A stretch of 64,000 nt of DNA from Verrucomicrobiota bacterium (GTDB lineage: Bacteria > Verrucomicrobiota > Verrucomicrobiia > Opitutales > UBA2995). Under the pieces are notes generated by a model. That model was not told the DNA's origin. It ran no database searches and saw only the letters and a list, made by a program, of their open reading frames with translations. Numbering within the stretch: position 1 is the stretch's first letter; every line of letters begins with the position of its first letter. The DNA is taken from assembly GCA_027622555.1 (NCBI GenBank), contig JAQBYJ010000019.1, forward strand, positions 1 to 64,000. Reading direction: 5' to 3'. A program made the translations under genes and the position numbers. Of this stretch, positions 17,127 through 26,048 are shown piece by piece.

Positions 17127-18545
17127 ATGCGCTGCCCGGTTTCCTTCCTGTTTGTTATTCTCTTCGGCTCGGTTTGTCACTCCGCCGAAGAAAATGTTTC
17201 ACTTCCGAACATCCTGTTCTTTTTCGCCGATGATCAGCGGCACGATACTTTGGGTATCGCCGGACATCCTATCGTGAAAACACCCACGATCGACCGCTTG
17301 GCAAACCAAGGGGTGCGCTTTACAAACATGTATGTAAGTCACTCCATCTGCTGGGTGAGCAGGACCTCTATTCTATGCGGTCTCACGGCTCGTTCTTTTG
17401 GTAAAGCGGATCAACCCGATGCTGCCCGAGCTGACGCCGTATCCACCTTGTTTACGGATAGGTTGATGGATGCGGGTTATCGGACGGGTCATTACGGAAA
17501 GTGGCACGCCAAAATGCCCAAAGGTTATAAACCGGAAGATCATTTCGACGAGTTTGAGAGCATCTTTAGAAATCCCTACTTTAAGGATCAGCCAGACGGA
17601 TCCAAACGGCACACCACCGAACTCATCGCTGATGGCGGGGTTAAATTTTTAAAATCACAACCCAAGGATAAACCCTTCCTTCTAAATCTTTGGTTCAATG
17701 TGGCCCATGCTGAGGACCGCGATAAGCGTCCGGGCATTGGTCATTTCCCATGGCCGAAAGCGGTTGATGGAATGTATGACGACTTGGTCATGCCGGAGCC
17801 GCGATTGAATGATCCAGCCATTTACGAAAATCATCCCGATTTTTTGAAAGCGTCTATCAATCGTGAACGATTCCATTGGCGGTGGGATACCCCCGAGAAA
17901 TACCAGATCAACATGCGAGCCTACCTGCGCATGATAAGTGGATTGGACAATGCCATTGCGCGCGTTTTAAAAGTTCTCGAAGACGAAGGCTTGGCTGATA
18001 ACACTATCATAGTCTATTCAGCAGACAACGGTTACTACCTGGGTGATCGAGGGTTTGCCGGTAAATGGTCGCACTACGATCAGTCATTACGCGTTCCCTT
18101 GATTGTATATGATCCAAGGCAAAAGAAAGGCGGAGGTCGGGTTGTAGATCAATTTGCCATGAATCTTGATCTGCCGGTCACGTTTCTATCCTGGGCAGGC
18201 GTTCCTGTTCCTGAACGTTATCAAGGCCTGGACCTTTCCGGAATGGTCGCTGGTGAAACTCCTGCCATTTGGCGTTCAGAGATGTTTCATGAGCATGTGA
18301 CCCTGCGGCCCCTGCTTTCGTGGGAAGGGTTGAGAGATCGCAACTATAAATATGCCCGTTATTTCGATCAGGACGGGCCTTACGAATTTCTGCACGACCT
18401 GCGAAAGGATCCGGATGAACTGGAAAATGTTGCCCATGATCCTGAATACGCTTCTGTTCTCTTCAGCATGCGACTAAGAACAGATATCAAAAAAGATGCT
18501 TACGGAGGTTCGTTGCGACCCTTCGTCGCGAACCCCAACAAATAG
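17127..18545 (+). CDS. Secreted sulfatase with CWVSR active-site motif
   Basis: The protein is about 472 residues from the ATG at 17127 (signal peptide MRCPVSFLFVILFGSVCHSA). An in-frame codon 54 bases upstream would hide the signal sequence and is rejected. The metal site is FFADDQRHD. At the formylglycine position the motif is CWVSR (Cys75), followed by TSILCGL. The usual proline of CxPxR is replaced by valine, which may change maturation by formylglycine-generating enzyme. GKWHAKMPKGYKPEDH, YSADNGYYLGDRGFAGKW and the C-terminal FLHDLRKDPDELENVA are intact. It forms a two-gene unit with the VCBS lipoprotein 26 bases downstream. Confidence 0.9.
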   Translation: MRCPVSFLFVILFGSVCHSAEENVSLPNILFFFADDQRHDTLGIAGHPIVKTPTIDRLANQGVRFTNMYVSHSICWVSRTSILCGLTARSFGKADQPDAARADAVSTLFTDRLMDAGYRTGHYGKWHAKMPKGYKPEDHFDEFESIFRNPYFKDQPDGSKRHTTELIADGGVKFLKSQPKDKPFLLNLWFNVAHAEDRDKRPGIGHFPWPKAVDGMYDDLVMPEPRLNDPAIYENHPDFLKASINRERFHWRWDTPEKYQINMRAYLRMISGLDNAIARVLKVLEDEGLADNTIIVYSADNGYYLGDRGFAGKWSHYDQSLRVPLIVYDPRQKKGGGRVVDQFAMNLDLPVTFLSWAGVPVPERYQGLDLSGMVAGETPAIWRSEMFHEHVTLRPLLSWEGLRDRNYKYARYFDQDGPYEFLHDLRKDPDELENVAHDPEYASVLFSMRLRTDIKKDAYGGSLRPFVANPNK

Positions 18546-18571
18546 TTTTTCACTTCTTCTATAGTAACCCC

Positions 18572-19783
18572 ATGAAAACAATTCTCATTTTATTCTCTTT
18601 TCTCTCACTACTGTTTCTCGGCTGTTCCAAATCCGGGGAGATCCGTTGGACGGTTAAACAACTGGCTTTGGACGCTAACGAAGGAATCGCGGTAGCCGAT
18701 TTTAATGGAGATGGATTACCCGATATCTCGGCAGGAAGAAATTGGTATCCGGCTCCCGATTACATCAGTCATCCTCTTCGTGGATTCGACGATTGGAATG
18801 GTTATGTACAATCCAATGGAGACTTCGCCTACGATGTAAATAAAGACGGGCATATGGATGTTGTTGCGGGGTCATTTCAGCCAACCGAAGTCCACTGGTA
18901 TGAAAATCCGGGACCTGCTCGCCTTTCGCTTGGGCACCAGTTTATTAAACACTTTTTAGCTGATACCGGGTTAAGCCAAAACGAAGGGTCCATGATGCAC
19001 GATATCAATGGCGACGGCATCCCTGAGTGGATCACGAATAGCTACAATGTTAAGAACGCCATGGCGATATGGTCGTTTTCCTCAGAGGAGCGGGAAGTTC
19101 AAGTGGTCAAAGACAAAAAGATGGTTACCGAAAAACAATGGGTGCCTACGCTTAAGAAACATCTCATCGGCGATTCCGGCAACGGCCATGGTCTGGCTTT
19201 TGGTGATATCAATGGTGACGGACGTGAAGACATTATGGTGGGTATGGGGTGGTACGAACGCCCCGAAGGAGACCCGCTTGGCCAGAAATGGATCTGGCAT
19301 CCCCACGGTGGTGAAAACTGGCATGCCTCGGTTCCTTGTCTTGTTCGCGACATGAACGAAGATGGAATCAATGATGTTATCTGGGGGAAAGGCCATGCTT
19401 ATGGACTTTATTGGTGGGAAGGTCAGGGTGTGGATTCGAAGGGAGAACCCCAATGGAAGGAACACCTGATCGACGATTCTTTTTCCCAGCCCCATGCATT
19501 ACATTGGGCCGATATTGATGGAGACGGTGAAGATGAGCTTATCACTGGGAAACGGGTTTTTGCCCACAATGGAAGGGACGAAGGAGGCACCGATCCATCC
19601 GTGGTTTATTACTATGATTGGAACAAATCCAGTAGCTCATTTGAACGCCATACTATCGATGACTCGGGTGTTGTTGGCATTGGTTTGCAGATCAGTACCC
19701 ATGATCTCGATGGTGATGGAGATCTAGACCTGGCGTTGGCTGGAAAGTCCGGGACCTATTTGTTGTTCAACGAAGGCAGGTAA
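18572..19783 (+). CDS. VCBS/FG-GAP repeat lipoprotein
   Basis: This 403-residue protein begins MKTILILFSFLSLLFLGCSK, a lipoprotein signal with lipobox Cys at about residue 18. The rest is a run of FG-GAP/VCBS-type repeats recognisable by calcium-loop motifs DFNGDGLPD, DVNKDGHMD, DINGDGIPE, DINGDGRED, DMNEDGIND, DIDGDGEDE and DLDGDGDLD, which predicts a seven-bladed propeller. It should sit on a membrane facing the periplasm or outside and may bind glycans or partner proteins. It follows the CWVSR sulfatase by 26 bases and probably shares its transcript. No catalytic residues are evident. Confidence 0.85.
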   Translation: MKTILILFSFLSLLFLGCSKSGEIRWTVKQLALDANEGIAVADFNGDGLPDISAGRNWYPAPDYISHPLRGFDDWNGYVQSNGDFAYDVNKDGHMDVVAGSFQPTEVHWYENPGPARLSLGHQFIKHFLADTGLSQNEGSMMHDINGDGIPEWITNSYNVKNAMAIWSFSSEEREVQVVKDKKMVTEKQWVPTLKKHLIGDSGNGHGLAFGDINGDGREDIMVGMGWYERPEGDPLGQKWIWHPHGGENWHASVPCLVRDMNEDGINDVIWGKGHAYGLYWWEGQGVDSKGEPQWKEHLIDDSFSQPHALHWADIDGDGEDELITGKRVFAHNGRDEGGTDPSVVYYYDWNKSSSSFERHTIDDSGVVGIGLQISTHDLDGDGDLDLALAGKSGTYLLFNEGR

Positions 19784-19934
19784 ATCTGCTTCATGATTGC
19801 CGGGATTGGCTTGTTTATCTATTTTTGAAATGATCCGCAGGACCCACAAGATGCATTTGCCATACAGCAGCCACACTTATTCGCTCTACCGAGTCTTATG
19901 AAACGTCGCTCAATCCAATTCCTGTTCGTTCTTT

Positions 19935-19965
19935 AACTGATACCAAATCGAATTTGGTATCAGTT
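19935..19965. repeat. Perfect 14-bp stem-loop
   Basis: AACTGATACCAAAT and its exact inverse are separated by CGA. The hairpin lies in a 335-base gap between convergent genes and may act as a bidirectional stop, though no T-run is present. I see nothing else in this gap. Confidence 0.6.
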
Positions 19966-20118
19966 ATCACCGTGGCATGTCTGATGGGCTCCTCTGCATT
20001 CTGAAACACAGTCAATCTTTTGGAGACGCAAAACGATTCTTCCAACGGTTATTTGTAAACGATGTTTCCGTTGTGGGAGGACAAGAATTTCTTCCCTGTG
20101 ATGATGTCTTTTTACCGC

Positions 20119-21120
20119 CTACCTTCTGATCTGAATCGCAAATGCCCGGCTGGGATTTTCAACCAACAGTTGATCCAAGTCTGCTTGGTTAAAACCCATT
20201 GATTGAAGTTTAGGAATCAGTTTTTCAGAGATGGCTGTGTAGGGGCGAAAACTGCCGCCATCGGGTTCTCCGGGTCGGTACCAGCCTGCGTCGTGGGAAA
20301 TGAGAACTCTATGAAGTAAGCCCGCTTCCTTTAACCTGCTTAAGCCTGTCGCCACATACTCGATACGATTGTCCGCATCGGTTACATTGTCTATGGAAAC
20401 CCATAATCCCATTTCGGCTGCTTTGATTTGATTCTCGGGAGTATCCTGAGTGGCATGCACCCAAATGAGTGTATCTGTAGCGACTCCTTCTTCCTGCAGT
20501 ATTCCGGCCATCTGAAAAATAGCGATCGTGGGTCCGGTGTGACATGCGATCGTAAGTCCGGTTGCCAGGTGGGTTCTGCACGCCGCTCTCAAAAGTTTCT
20601 CGTGCATGGCTGACAATTCAGGATCACGATCAACGCCGATCTTGATGAATCCGGGACGGATGCCCGTTCCCTCAATTCCGGTCTTGAATTCCTTGATCCA
20701 CAACTCAGCCAACTCATCGGCCGTCAGTTTCTGAATGTCCGAGGGGATAAACTTATTTTCTCGGGCCCCATAGTAGCCGGTATTGGTGATTATGTTCAGT
20801 CCTGTTTCCTCGGCCAATGACTTCAATAAAAGCGGATCGCGACCCAGGAATGCAGGCGTACATTCCACCAGACTATTGAATCCCAATGATCGTGCCTGGA
20901 GAAGGTGAGCTAAAACCTGTTTCTTCACGCTTGCACGGTCCCAGCGGTGATAACCTGTTTCTTCCGCCCCAATAAAATCCACTAAAATATGTTCGTGTTC
21001 CAAGGTCATCCCCAATTCTTGAGAGTCAATGGGGCCGCTCACAGTCATGATGGTGGCAGCGGTTAAGGAATACGAAATAAGGGTGGTGAACAGTAGGGTT
21101 AAGCTTACCGGGATTTTCAT
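20119..21120 (-). CDS. Secreted phosphotriesterase-family hydrolase
   Basis: The protein is about 333 residues from the ATG at 21120 (a GTG at 21135 is also possible) with signal peptide MKIPVSLTLLFTTLISYSLTA. It shows the full binuclear metal set of the phosphotriesterase/lactonase family: HEH (His42, His44), carboxylated lysine in FIKIGVD (Lys160), His194 in CHTG, His222 in VHATQ and Asp277 in ISHDAGW. Many members are lactonases rather than phosphotriesterases, so a sugar lactone is a plausible substrate (inference). It is the second gene of a minus-strand pair with the PQQ-like propeller 25 bases upstream. An exported version is notable, since most of the family are cytoplasmic. Confidence 0.87.
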   Translation of the reverse strand: MKIPVSLTLLFTTLISYSLTAATIMTVSGPIDSQELGMTLEHEHILVDFIGAEETGYHRWDRASVKKQVLAHLLQARSLGFNSLVECTPAFLGRDPLLLKSLAEETGLNIITNTGYYGARENKFIPSDIQKLTADELAELWIKEFKTGIEGTGIRPGFIKIGVDRDPELSAMHEKLLRAACRTHLATGLTIACHTGPTIAIFQMAGILQEEGVATDTLIWVHATQDTPENQIKAAEMGLWVSIDNVTDADNRIEYVATGLSRLKEAGLLHRVLISHDAGWYRPGEPDGGSFRPYTAISEKLIPKLQSMGFNQADLDQLLVENPSRAFAIQIRR

Positions 21121-21145
21121 CTTAAGATTCGTCACCTTTCATAAT

Positions 21146-22414
21146 CTACTTTCCTGCTAAACAATACAATTTCGAAACCGTGCGCAGATACAAACGACCG
21201 TTATCCACGATGGGTGTAGAGTGGGTGGCTTCATTAATCAAAGTACGTCCCAGTATTTCAAACGAATCGTCCGCTTTGAAAACCACCACTTCCGCTCGTC
21301 GCGATACCGCAAAAATCCGATCGTCGATTCGAATGGGTGAACTGAAAAAGGTATCACGTAAATTGCCTTTCCAGACTTCCTCACCCGTGGGGGCGTCGAT
21401 GCAGGTGGCTATGCCGCCATCACTCACCAGGAAGAGTTTATTATCCTTGGCGACGGGTGTCGGCACATAGGGTGCGGACTTCTGGATTTTATAAACCACC
21501 TCAGGTACGCCACCTTTTTTGGAGGGTGGTCGAACTGCTGCCAGGAAGTGGCCTGCATTGCCATCTCCACAGCTGGCTATGATTAAGTCGCTGACTAGAA
21601 TGGGCGACCCAATGGTTCTTTTTGGAAATAAGTCTGGTAGCTGCCAGATCGTTTCACCCGTGCGTGGATTGATCGCTGTCATTCCACTGGATGCTGAATT
21701 AAAAATTATTTGCGTCTGACCGTCCTTAGATCGATATAGTAGAGGGGTGCTGTACGAGGTCTTTCCATTTGGATCCCATGCCCGGTCAATGTCCCAAACG
21801 GTTTCGCCGGTGAATTTATTTAACGCATGAATCTTACTGGGACTCCGGCAGTCGTTTGCAATGAGGACCAAATCTTCAAATACAATAGGAGAAATACCTC
21901 CGCCGTGTTGGGTGTCGTGGGCTCCAAGGTCGCGTTGCCAAACGGCTTGGCCCTTGTGATTGACTGCAGCCAGTTGAAAGCGATTCGCATCGCTCCAGGC
22001 GACGTAGACATGTTGGGTGTCAACAGCCGGAGAGGATGATGCAAAGGTATTGAATTGGTGAAGTTTCCGGAATGCGGATTCAAAGGACAATCTCCAGATT
22101 TCTTTACCTGTTTTCGGGTTCAAACATAACAAAAGTGAATTGGGTTGGCCTGCTACGCTGCTCGTAAGGTACAAATGATCTTTCCAGATAATGGGGGAGG
22201 AGTGTCCATCACCGGGAAGCTCAATACTCCATAAATAGTCTTCCTCTGACCAACTGCTGGGAATAGTGGGAGCTGAATAAACGCCGGAGCCATCATGACC
22301 TCGAAATCGATTGGGTTTTTCACTCTCTTTCGCCGCAGCGACAGTAGAACAATAACTGGCTAGCATTAGCAAAGAACCTGCGATTACTGTTTTTGGGAAG
22401 GAACTGGTTTTCAT
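21146..22414 (-). CDS. Secreted PQQ-like beta-propeller protein
   Basis: The protein is about 422 residues from the ATG at 22414. It has signal peptide MKTSSFPKTVIAGSLLMLAS followed by YCSTVAAA, then RGHDGSGVYSA and repeated propeller blades with tryptophan-docking signatures: LNPKTGKEIWRL, LNKFTGETVWDI, INPRTGETIWQL and DAPTGEEVWKG. These outer-membrane/periplasmic propellers are structurally like PQQ dehydrogenases, but I see no clear PQQ-binding residues, so no redox reaction is claimed. It lies upstream of the phosphotriesterase-family gene in the same orientation, so the two are probably cotranscribed. Two related proteins lie at 47147 and 62081. Confidence 0.85.
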   Translation of the reverse strand: MKTSSFPKTVIAGSLLMLASYCSTVAAAKESEKPNRFRGHDGSGVYSAPTIPSSWSEEDYLWSIELPGDGHSSPIIWKDHLYLTSSVAGQPNSLLLCLNPKTGKEIWRLSFESAFRKLHQFNTFASSSPAVDTQHVYVAWSDANRFQLAAVNHKGQAVWQRDLGAHDTQHGGGISPIVFEDLVLIANDCRSPSKIHALNKFTGETVWDIDRAWDPNGKTSYSTPLLYRSKDGQTQIIFNSASSGMTAINPRTGETIWQLPDLFPKRTIGSPILVSDLIIASCGDGNAGHFLAAVRPPSKKGGVPEVVYKIQKSAPYVPTPVAKDNKLFLVSDGGIATCIDAPTGEEVWKGNLRDTFFSSPIRIDDRIFAVSRRAEVVVFKADDSFEILGRTLINEATHSTPIVDNGRLYLRTVSKLYCLAGK

Positions 22415-22563
22415 GGGAAACATTTTGGGGATAAGAAAAAGGGCAACTAGTTCTAGGTCTTTGAATACTTTTTTGAGCCGACTGATATTCCATTCAAATT
22501 GTATTCCCAACGCCTATAAAACAAGCCAATTGATAGATCATAGTTTTGATAATAAACTTTTAT

Positions 22564-24099
22564 CTACCGTGTGCCCTTGCCTGATTGAATGGAAGCCAGG
22601 TGCTCGCGCATGGTTTGGGCAATGACTGGATTATCCCGGATGACATTGGTCGCCTGATAGGGGTCTGCTCGTAAGTTGTAGAGCTGCTCTTTGGGTGCGT
22701 CCGGTTTTATTTTTCCATTTTCGAGGTCGCTGTTCACTTCGCCTGCAAAGTGGATGGCAGCAGGGCCACCGAAAAGATGGGTTCCTGCGTGGGGACTAGT
22801 GAAGCCTCCACCAGCTTGTGCGCTGATATACATCCAGTCACCAGCTCGCAGAGACAGGTGGGTACTCTTTTGAGGTGCAAGCACCAGGTGATCACGAACC
22901 CGGACTGACGTATTTTCAGTTAATGCTGGCAGAATATTGAAGCTATCTGGGGCTTCGCCATCTTGCAGCTCCCGACCCGTGACGGCGGCGAGCGTAGCCA
23001 TCAAATCGACATTGGATACCAACTGATCTGATACGCTTCCGGCGGGAATTTTTCCGGGCCAGCGAGCAATGAAGGGCACGCGGTGTCCACCTTCCCAGGC
23101 GTCAAACTTAAAGCCGAGGAGATCTCCATTTTGTTTGTGCCCCAGCTTCCAGGCATCCTGGCCTCCCAGGTTGATCATGCCACCGTTGTCACTGGTGAAA
23201 ATGACCAGTGTATTGTCCGCCAATCCTTCTTCATCCAGAGTGCGAGTCACTTCCCCAACGATCCAGTCCAGCTCGTGGACGAAGTCGCCGTAACGACCAG
23301 CCTCACTGGTGCCGCGGAATTGGGGGTGTGGAGTAAATGGGTGATGGATGTTGGTGGTGGGGAAATAGAGAAAGAACGGTTCGTCTTTGTGCTCCTTGAT
23401 CCATTTAACAGCTCTTCCTGCAAGTTCAGTTCCGACCATGGTGTCGTCAAACACAGCATGCGCAGCTTCAGCGCCACCAATCTGGTCGATTCCCATTTTT
23501 TCCAGAAAGGGTTTGGTCTTGGCTACGGTGTCGTAAACGAATGGATCGTTTTCATCCAGGCCTACCACGCGATGGTTTTCCACATAGACAAACGGCGGAT
23601 GGCTACCGACTACGGGCATGCCGAAGTAGTAATCGAAACCCAGTTCGAGTGGTCCCGGTTTGAGATCGCCATTCCAATTGGGAGTCCCTTCTCCGAAGCC
23701 CAAGTGCCACTTCCCGATGCAGGCTGTAGCATAGCCGGCATCCTTCATCACATCGGCCACCGTCTTTTTGTTCTCATCAAAAATGAGTCCCACTTTCAGA
23801 AACACGGGCGACCAGTGATCTCCTCTGAACGCATACTCACCGGTGAGAAGGCAATAACGTGACGGGGTGCAAACCGCTGAAGCGGTGTGAGCATCGGTGA
23901 AGCGCCGACCTTGTAGAGCCAACTTATCAATATTTGGCGTTCGTATCTTTGTCGCGCCGTAAACGCTCGTATCGCCGTAGCCTAGATCGTCAGCAAAGAT
24001 GACGACGACGTTGGGCGGCGAAGCCGCAAGGGTCGAGGTCACCAAGGCGAGAGGCGAGGGGATAATGAGAAGTGAAATAAAGAGTCGGAGTATTTTCAT
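22564..24099 (-). CDS. Secreted sulfatase, tandem copy A
   Basis: The protein is about 511 residues from the ATG at 24099, with signal peptide MKILRLFISLLIIPSPLALV and cleavage near TLA-ASPP. An upstream in-frame extension runs through the palindromic repeat at 24120 and is not coding. Metal site FADDLGYGD; formylglycine motif CTPSR (Cys77) followed by YCLLTGEYAFRG; GKWHLGFGE; IFTSDNGGM; GHRVPFIARWPGKIP. It is closely similar over its whole length to the gene at 24384 (roughly 70 percent by eye), so the pair is a tandem duplication. This arylsulfatase A-like subgroup often acts on carbohydrate sulfates. A REP/BIME palindrome lies 20 bases upstream of the start. Confidence 0.92.
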   Translation of the reverse strand: MKILRLFISLLIIPSPLALVTSTLAASPPNVVVIFADDLGYGDTSVYGATKIRTPNIDKLALQGRRFTDAHTASAVCTPSRYCLLTGEYAFRGDHWSPVFLKVGLIFDENKKTVADVMKDAGYATACIGKWHLGFGEGTPNWNGDLKPGPLELGFDYYFGMPVVGSHPPFVYVENHRVVGLDENDPFVYDTVAKTKPFLEKMGIDQIGGAEAAHAVFDDTMVGTELAGRAVKWIKEHKDEPFFLYFPTTNIHHPFTPHPQFRGTSEAGRYGDFVHELDWIVGEVTRTLDEEGLADNTLVIFTSDNGGMINLGGQDAWKLGHKQNGDLLGFKFDAWEGGHRVPFIARWPGKIPAGSVSDQLVSNVDLMATLAAVTGRELQDGEAPDSFNILPALTENTSVRVRDHLVLAPQKSTHLSLRAGDWMYISAQAGGGFTSPHAGTHLFGGPAAIHFAGEVNSDLENGKIKPDAPKEQLYNLRADPYQATNVIRDNPVIAQTMREHLASIQSGKGTR

Positions 24100-24119
24100 A
24101 GGGTATATTATATAGAAAA

Positions 24120-24191
24120 CTGTAGGAGGGGGTTTATCCCCCGATTGCTTCGAGGTCGTACAATGATCGGGGGATAAACCCCCTCCTACAG
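24120..24191. repeat. REP/BIME palindrome (GTAGGAGGGGG family), copy 1
   Basis: Two inverted units, each CTGTAGGAGGGGGTTTATCC followed by CCCGATTG or its inverse, are joined by a short spacer. Each unit has the GTAG head and an internal imperfect hairpin (AGGGGG-TTTA-TCCCCC), exactly the layout of REP elements recognised by RAYT proteins. It lies just upstream of sulfatase copy A. Confidence 0.88.
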
Positions 24192-24307
24192 TTTCGTAAT
24201 AAGTTATGAATAAAGGATCCAAGAGCCAACTATTTTAATATAATCAATGTGTCTTTCTATTTTTCCCGAGTTATGAGTTTTTTCATGGGGTATTGGTGTA
24301 TTAAAAT

Positions 24308-24378
24308 TGTAGGAGGGGGTTTATCCCCCGATTGCTTGGAGGCCTTCGAAAGATCGGGGGATAAACCCCCTCCTACAG
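24308..24378. repeat. REP/BIME palindrome, copy 2
   Basis: Same two-unit structure as at 24120, with the spacer GCTTGGAGGCCTTCGAAAGA. It begins 209 bases upstream of sulfatase copy A and ends five bases after the stop codon of sulfatase copy B, so it lies in the gap between the duplicated genes. Confidence 0.88.
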
Positions 24379-24383
24379 CTAAG

Positions 24384-25931
24384 TCACCCTCGTTCCGGTG
24401 CAGTGCGCTTGGCTTTTACGCATTGGTCAAGGAGGGCTTTCATTTCACGAACGATTTCGGGGTATTGATTATATAAATTTATTGTCTGAGATAGATCTTT
24501 TTCCAAGTCGTAGAGTTGAGCAGGTGGAGCGTCGGCTTTGTATATGCCGTTTTCGATATCGCTGTTCACATGCTTTGTGAGCAAATGAGCGCCAGGGCCG
24601 CCACGTTCGTAGTCGGTTTCAAGTTTTCCACTGAATCCTCCACTTCCCTGAGCGCTGATATACATCCATTTGCCTTTTCGAATGGAAAGATTCGTTTTTC
24701 TTGAGGGACTCAGGACCAGATGATCGCGAATCTGCTCCTTGGGAGATCCAGTTAAAGCAGGTAAAACGTTAAAGCTATCCGGGCCTTCGGCTTTGGCTAA
24801 GGTTTGCTCAGTCAAGGCAGCCATGGTTGCCAGCAGATCCACATTACTGATCAGTTGATCGGAAACCGAGCCAGCAGGGATCTTCCCAGGCCAGCGTGCG
24901 ATGAATGGAACACGGTGTCCGCCTTCCCAGGCACCGAATTTGAAGCCGAGTAGATCTCCGTTCAGCCGATGTCCAGCCTTCCAGGCGTCCTGTCCTCCGA
25001 CGTTGAACATACCACCATTGTCGCTGGTGAAGATAACAAGTGTACTGTCGTCCAGCCCCTCTTCCTTAAGAGTATTCATGACCTCACCAACCATCCAATC
25101 GAGTTCATGGACATAGTCGCCGTAACGGCCACATTCACTGGTGCCTACAAATCTTGGAGCCGGCGTGAAGGGATGGTGGATGTTGGTGGTAGAAAGAATG
25201 AGGAAGAAAGGATCTTCCTTGTGTTCGCGGATCCATTGGACCGATTTCTCGGTGAGCTTGGTTCCGACTTCGCGATCCTTGTAAAGCGCGTGTGCGGCAT
25301 CGGCTCCACCAATGTCATCGAGTTTTCTCTTTTCGGGAAACATCTCCGTGTTCGCCAATTGACCGTAGACGAACGGATCTTCCGGAACCAGTCCGACTAC
25401 GCGGTGGTTTTCCACATAGACAAAGGGTGGGTGGCTGTTCACTACGGGTACGCCGAAATAGTAATCGAATCCCAATTCAAGGGGACCAGGTTTCAAATCT
25501 CCATTCCAGTTGGGTGTCTCTTCGCCGAAGCCCAAGTGCCACTTGCCGATGATGGATGTTGCGTAACCCGCACGTTTCATGACATCGGCCACGGTTGTCT
25601 GATCCGGATCAATAAGTAGCCCAACTTTCAGGAACACGGGTGACCAGTGGTCTCCGCGGAACGCGTACTCGCCTGTGATTAAGTTATAGCGCGAAGGCGT
25701 GCAAACGGCCGATGCGGAATGCCCATCGGTGAATCTGCGACCCTCGATTGCCAGGCGGTCGATGTTCGGCGTCTTGAGTTTGGTCGCACCGTAACAGCCC
25801 GTGTCGCCATAGCCAAGATCATCCGCAAAGATGACCACGACGTTTGGCGGCGAAGCCGCATGTGACGAGGCCATCAGGACGAGAGGCGAGGGGATAGTAA
25901 GAAGCGCAGTAAAAAGTAGGAGTATTTTCAT
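24384..25931 (-). CDS. Secreted sulfatase, tandem copy B
   Basis: This 515-residue protein starts at the ATG at 25931, with signal peptide MKILLLFTALLTIPSPLVLM and cleavage near SSHA-ASPP. It has the same architecture as copy A: FADDLGYGD, CTPSR (Cys77) followed by YNLITGEYAFRG, GKWHLGFGEETPNWNG, IFTSDNGGMFNVGG and GHRVPFIARWPGKIP. The C-terminus (QCVKAKRTAPERG) is slightly longer than in copy A. Differences cluster in the C-terminal subdomain, which often contributes to substrate choice, so the two may act on different sulfate positions (inference). REP/BIME palindromes sit on both sides of the gene, at 24308 and 25949. Confidence 0.92.
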   Translation of the reverse strand: MKILLLFTALLTIPSPLVLMASSHAASPPNVVVIFADDLGYGDTGCYGATKLKTPNIDRLAIEGRRFTDGHSASAVCTPSRYNLITGEYAFRGDHWSPVFLKVGLLIDPDQTTVADVMKRAGYATSIIGKWHLGFGEETPNWNGDLKPGPLELGFDYYFGVPVVNSHPPFVYVENHRVVGLVPEDPFVYGQLANTEMFPEKRKLDDIGGADAAHALYKDREVGTKLTEKSVQWIREHKEDPFFLILSTTNIHHPFTPAPRFVGTSECGRYGDYVHELDWMVGEVMNTLKEEGLDDSTLVIFTSDNGGMFNVGGQDAWKAGHRLNGDLLGFKFGAWEGGHRVPFIARWPGKIPAGSVSDQLISNVDLLATMAALTEQTLAKAEGPDSFNVLPALTGSPKEQIRDHLVLSPSRKTNLSIRKGKWMYISAQGSGGFSGKLETDYERGGPGAHLLTKHVNSDIENGIYKADAPPAQLYDLEKDLSQTINLYNQYPEIVREMKALLDQCVKAKRTAPERG

Positions 25932-25948
25932 GGGGTAATGGAGATTGT

Positions 25949-26021
25949 TGTAGGAGGGGGTTTATCCCCCGATTGCTTGGAGGTCGTTCGAAAATATCGC
26001 GAGATAATCCCGCTCCTACAG
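25949..26021. repeat. REP/BIME palindrome, copy 3 (one arm diverged)
   Basis: The left arm is intact (TGTAGGAGGGGGTTTATCCC). The right arm is diverged (ATCGCGAGATAATCCCGCTC) but still ends CTACAG. It lies between sulfatase copy B and the stop codon of the RAYT gene, 28 bases from the latter. Confidence 0.82.
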
Positions 26022-26048
26022 TTTGAAAATAAATTTTGAATGTAGCGG

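Noticed and set aside
23083-23862. 259-codon plus-strand frame over sulfatase copy A
   Set aside because: It is antisense to a well-supported sulfatase. The tandem paralogue gives a similar mirror frame at 24969-25619, as expected from shared coding constraint on the other strand.
24100-24222. 41-residue N-terminal extension of sulfatase copy A
   Set aside because: It translates the REP palindrome and would bury the signal peptide.
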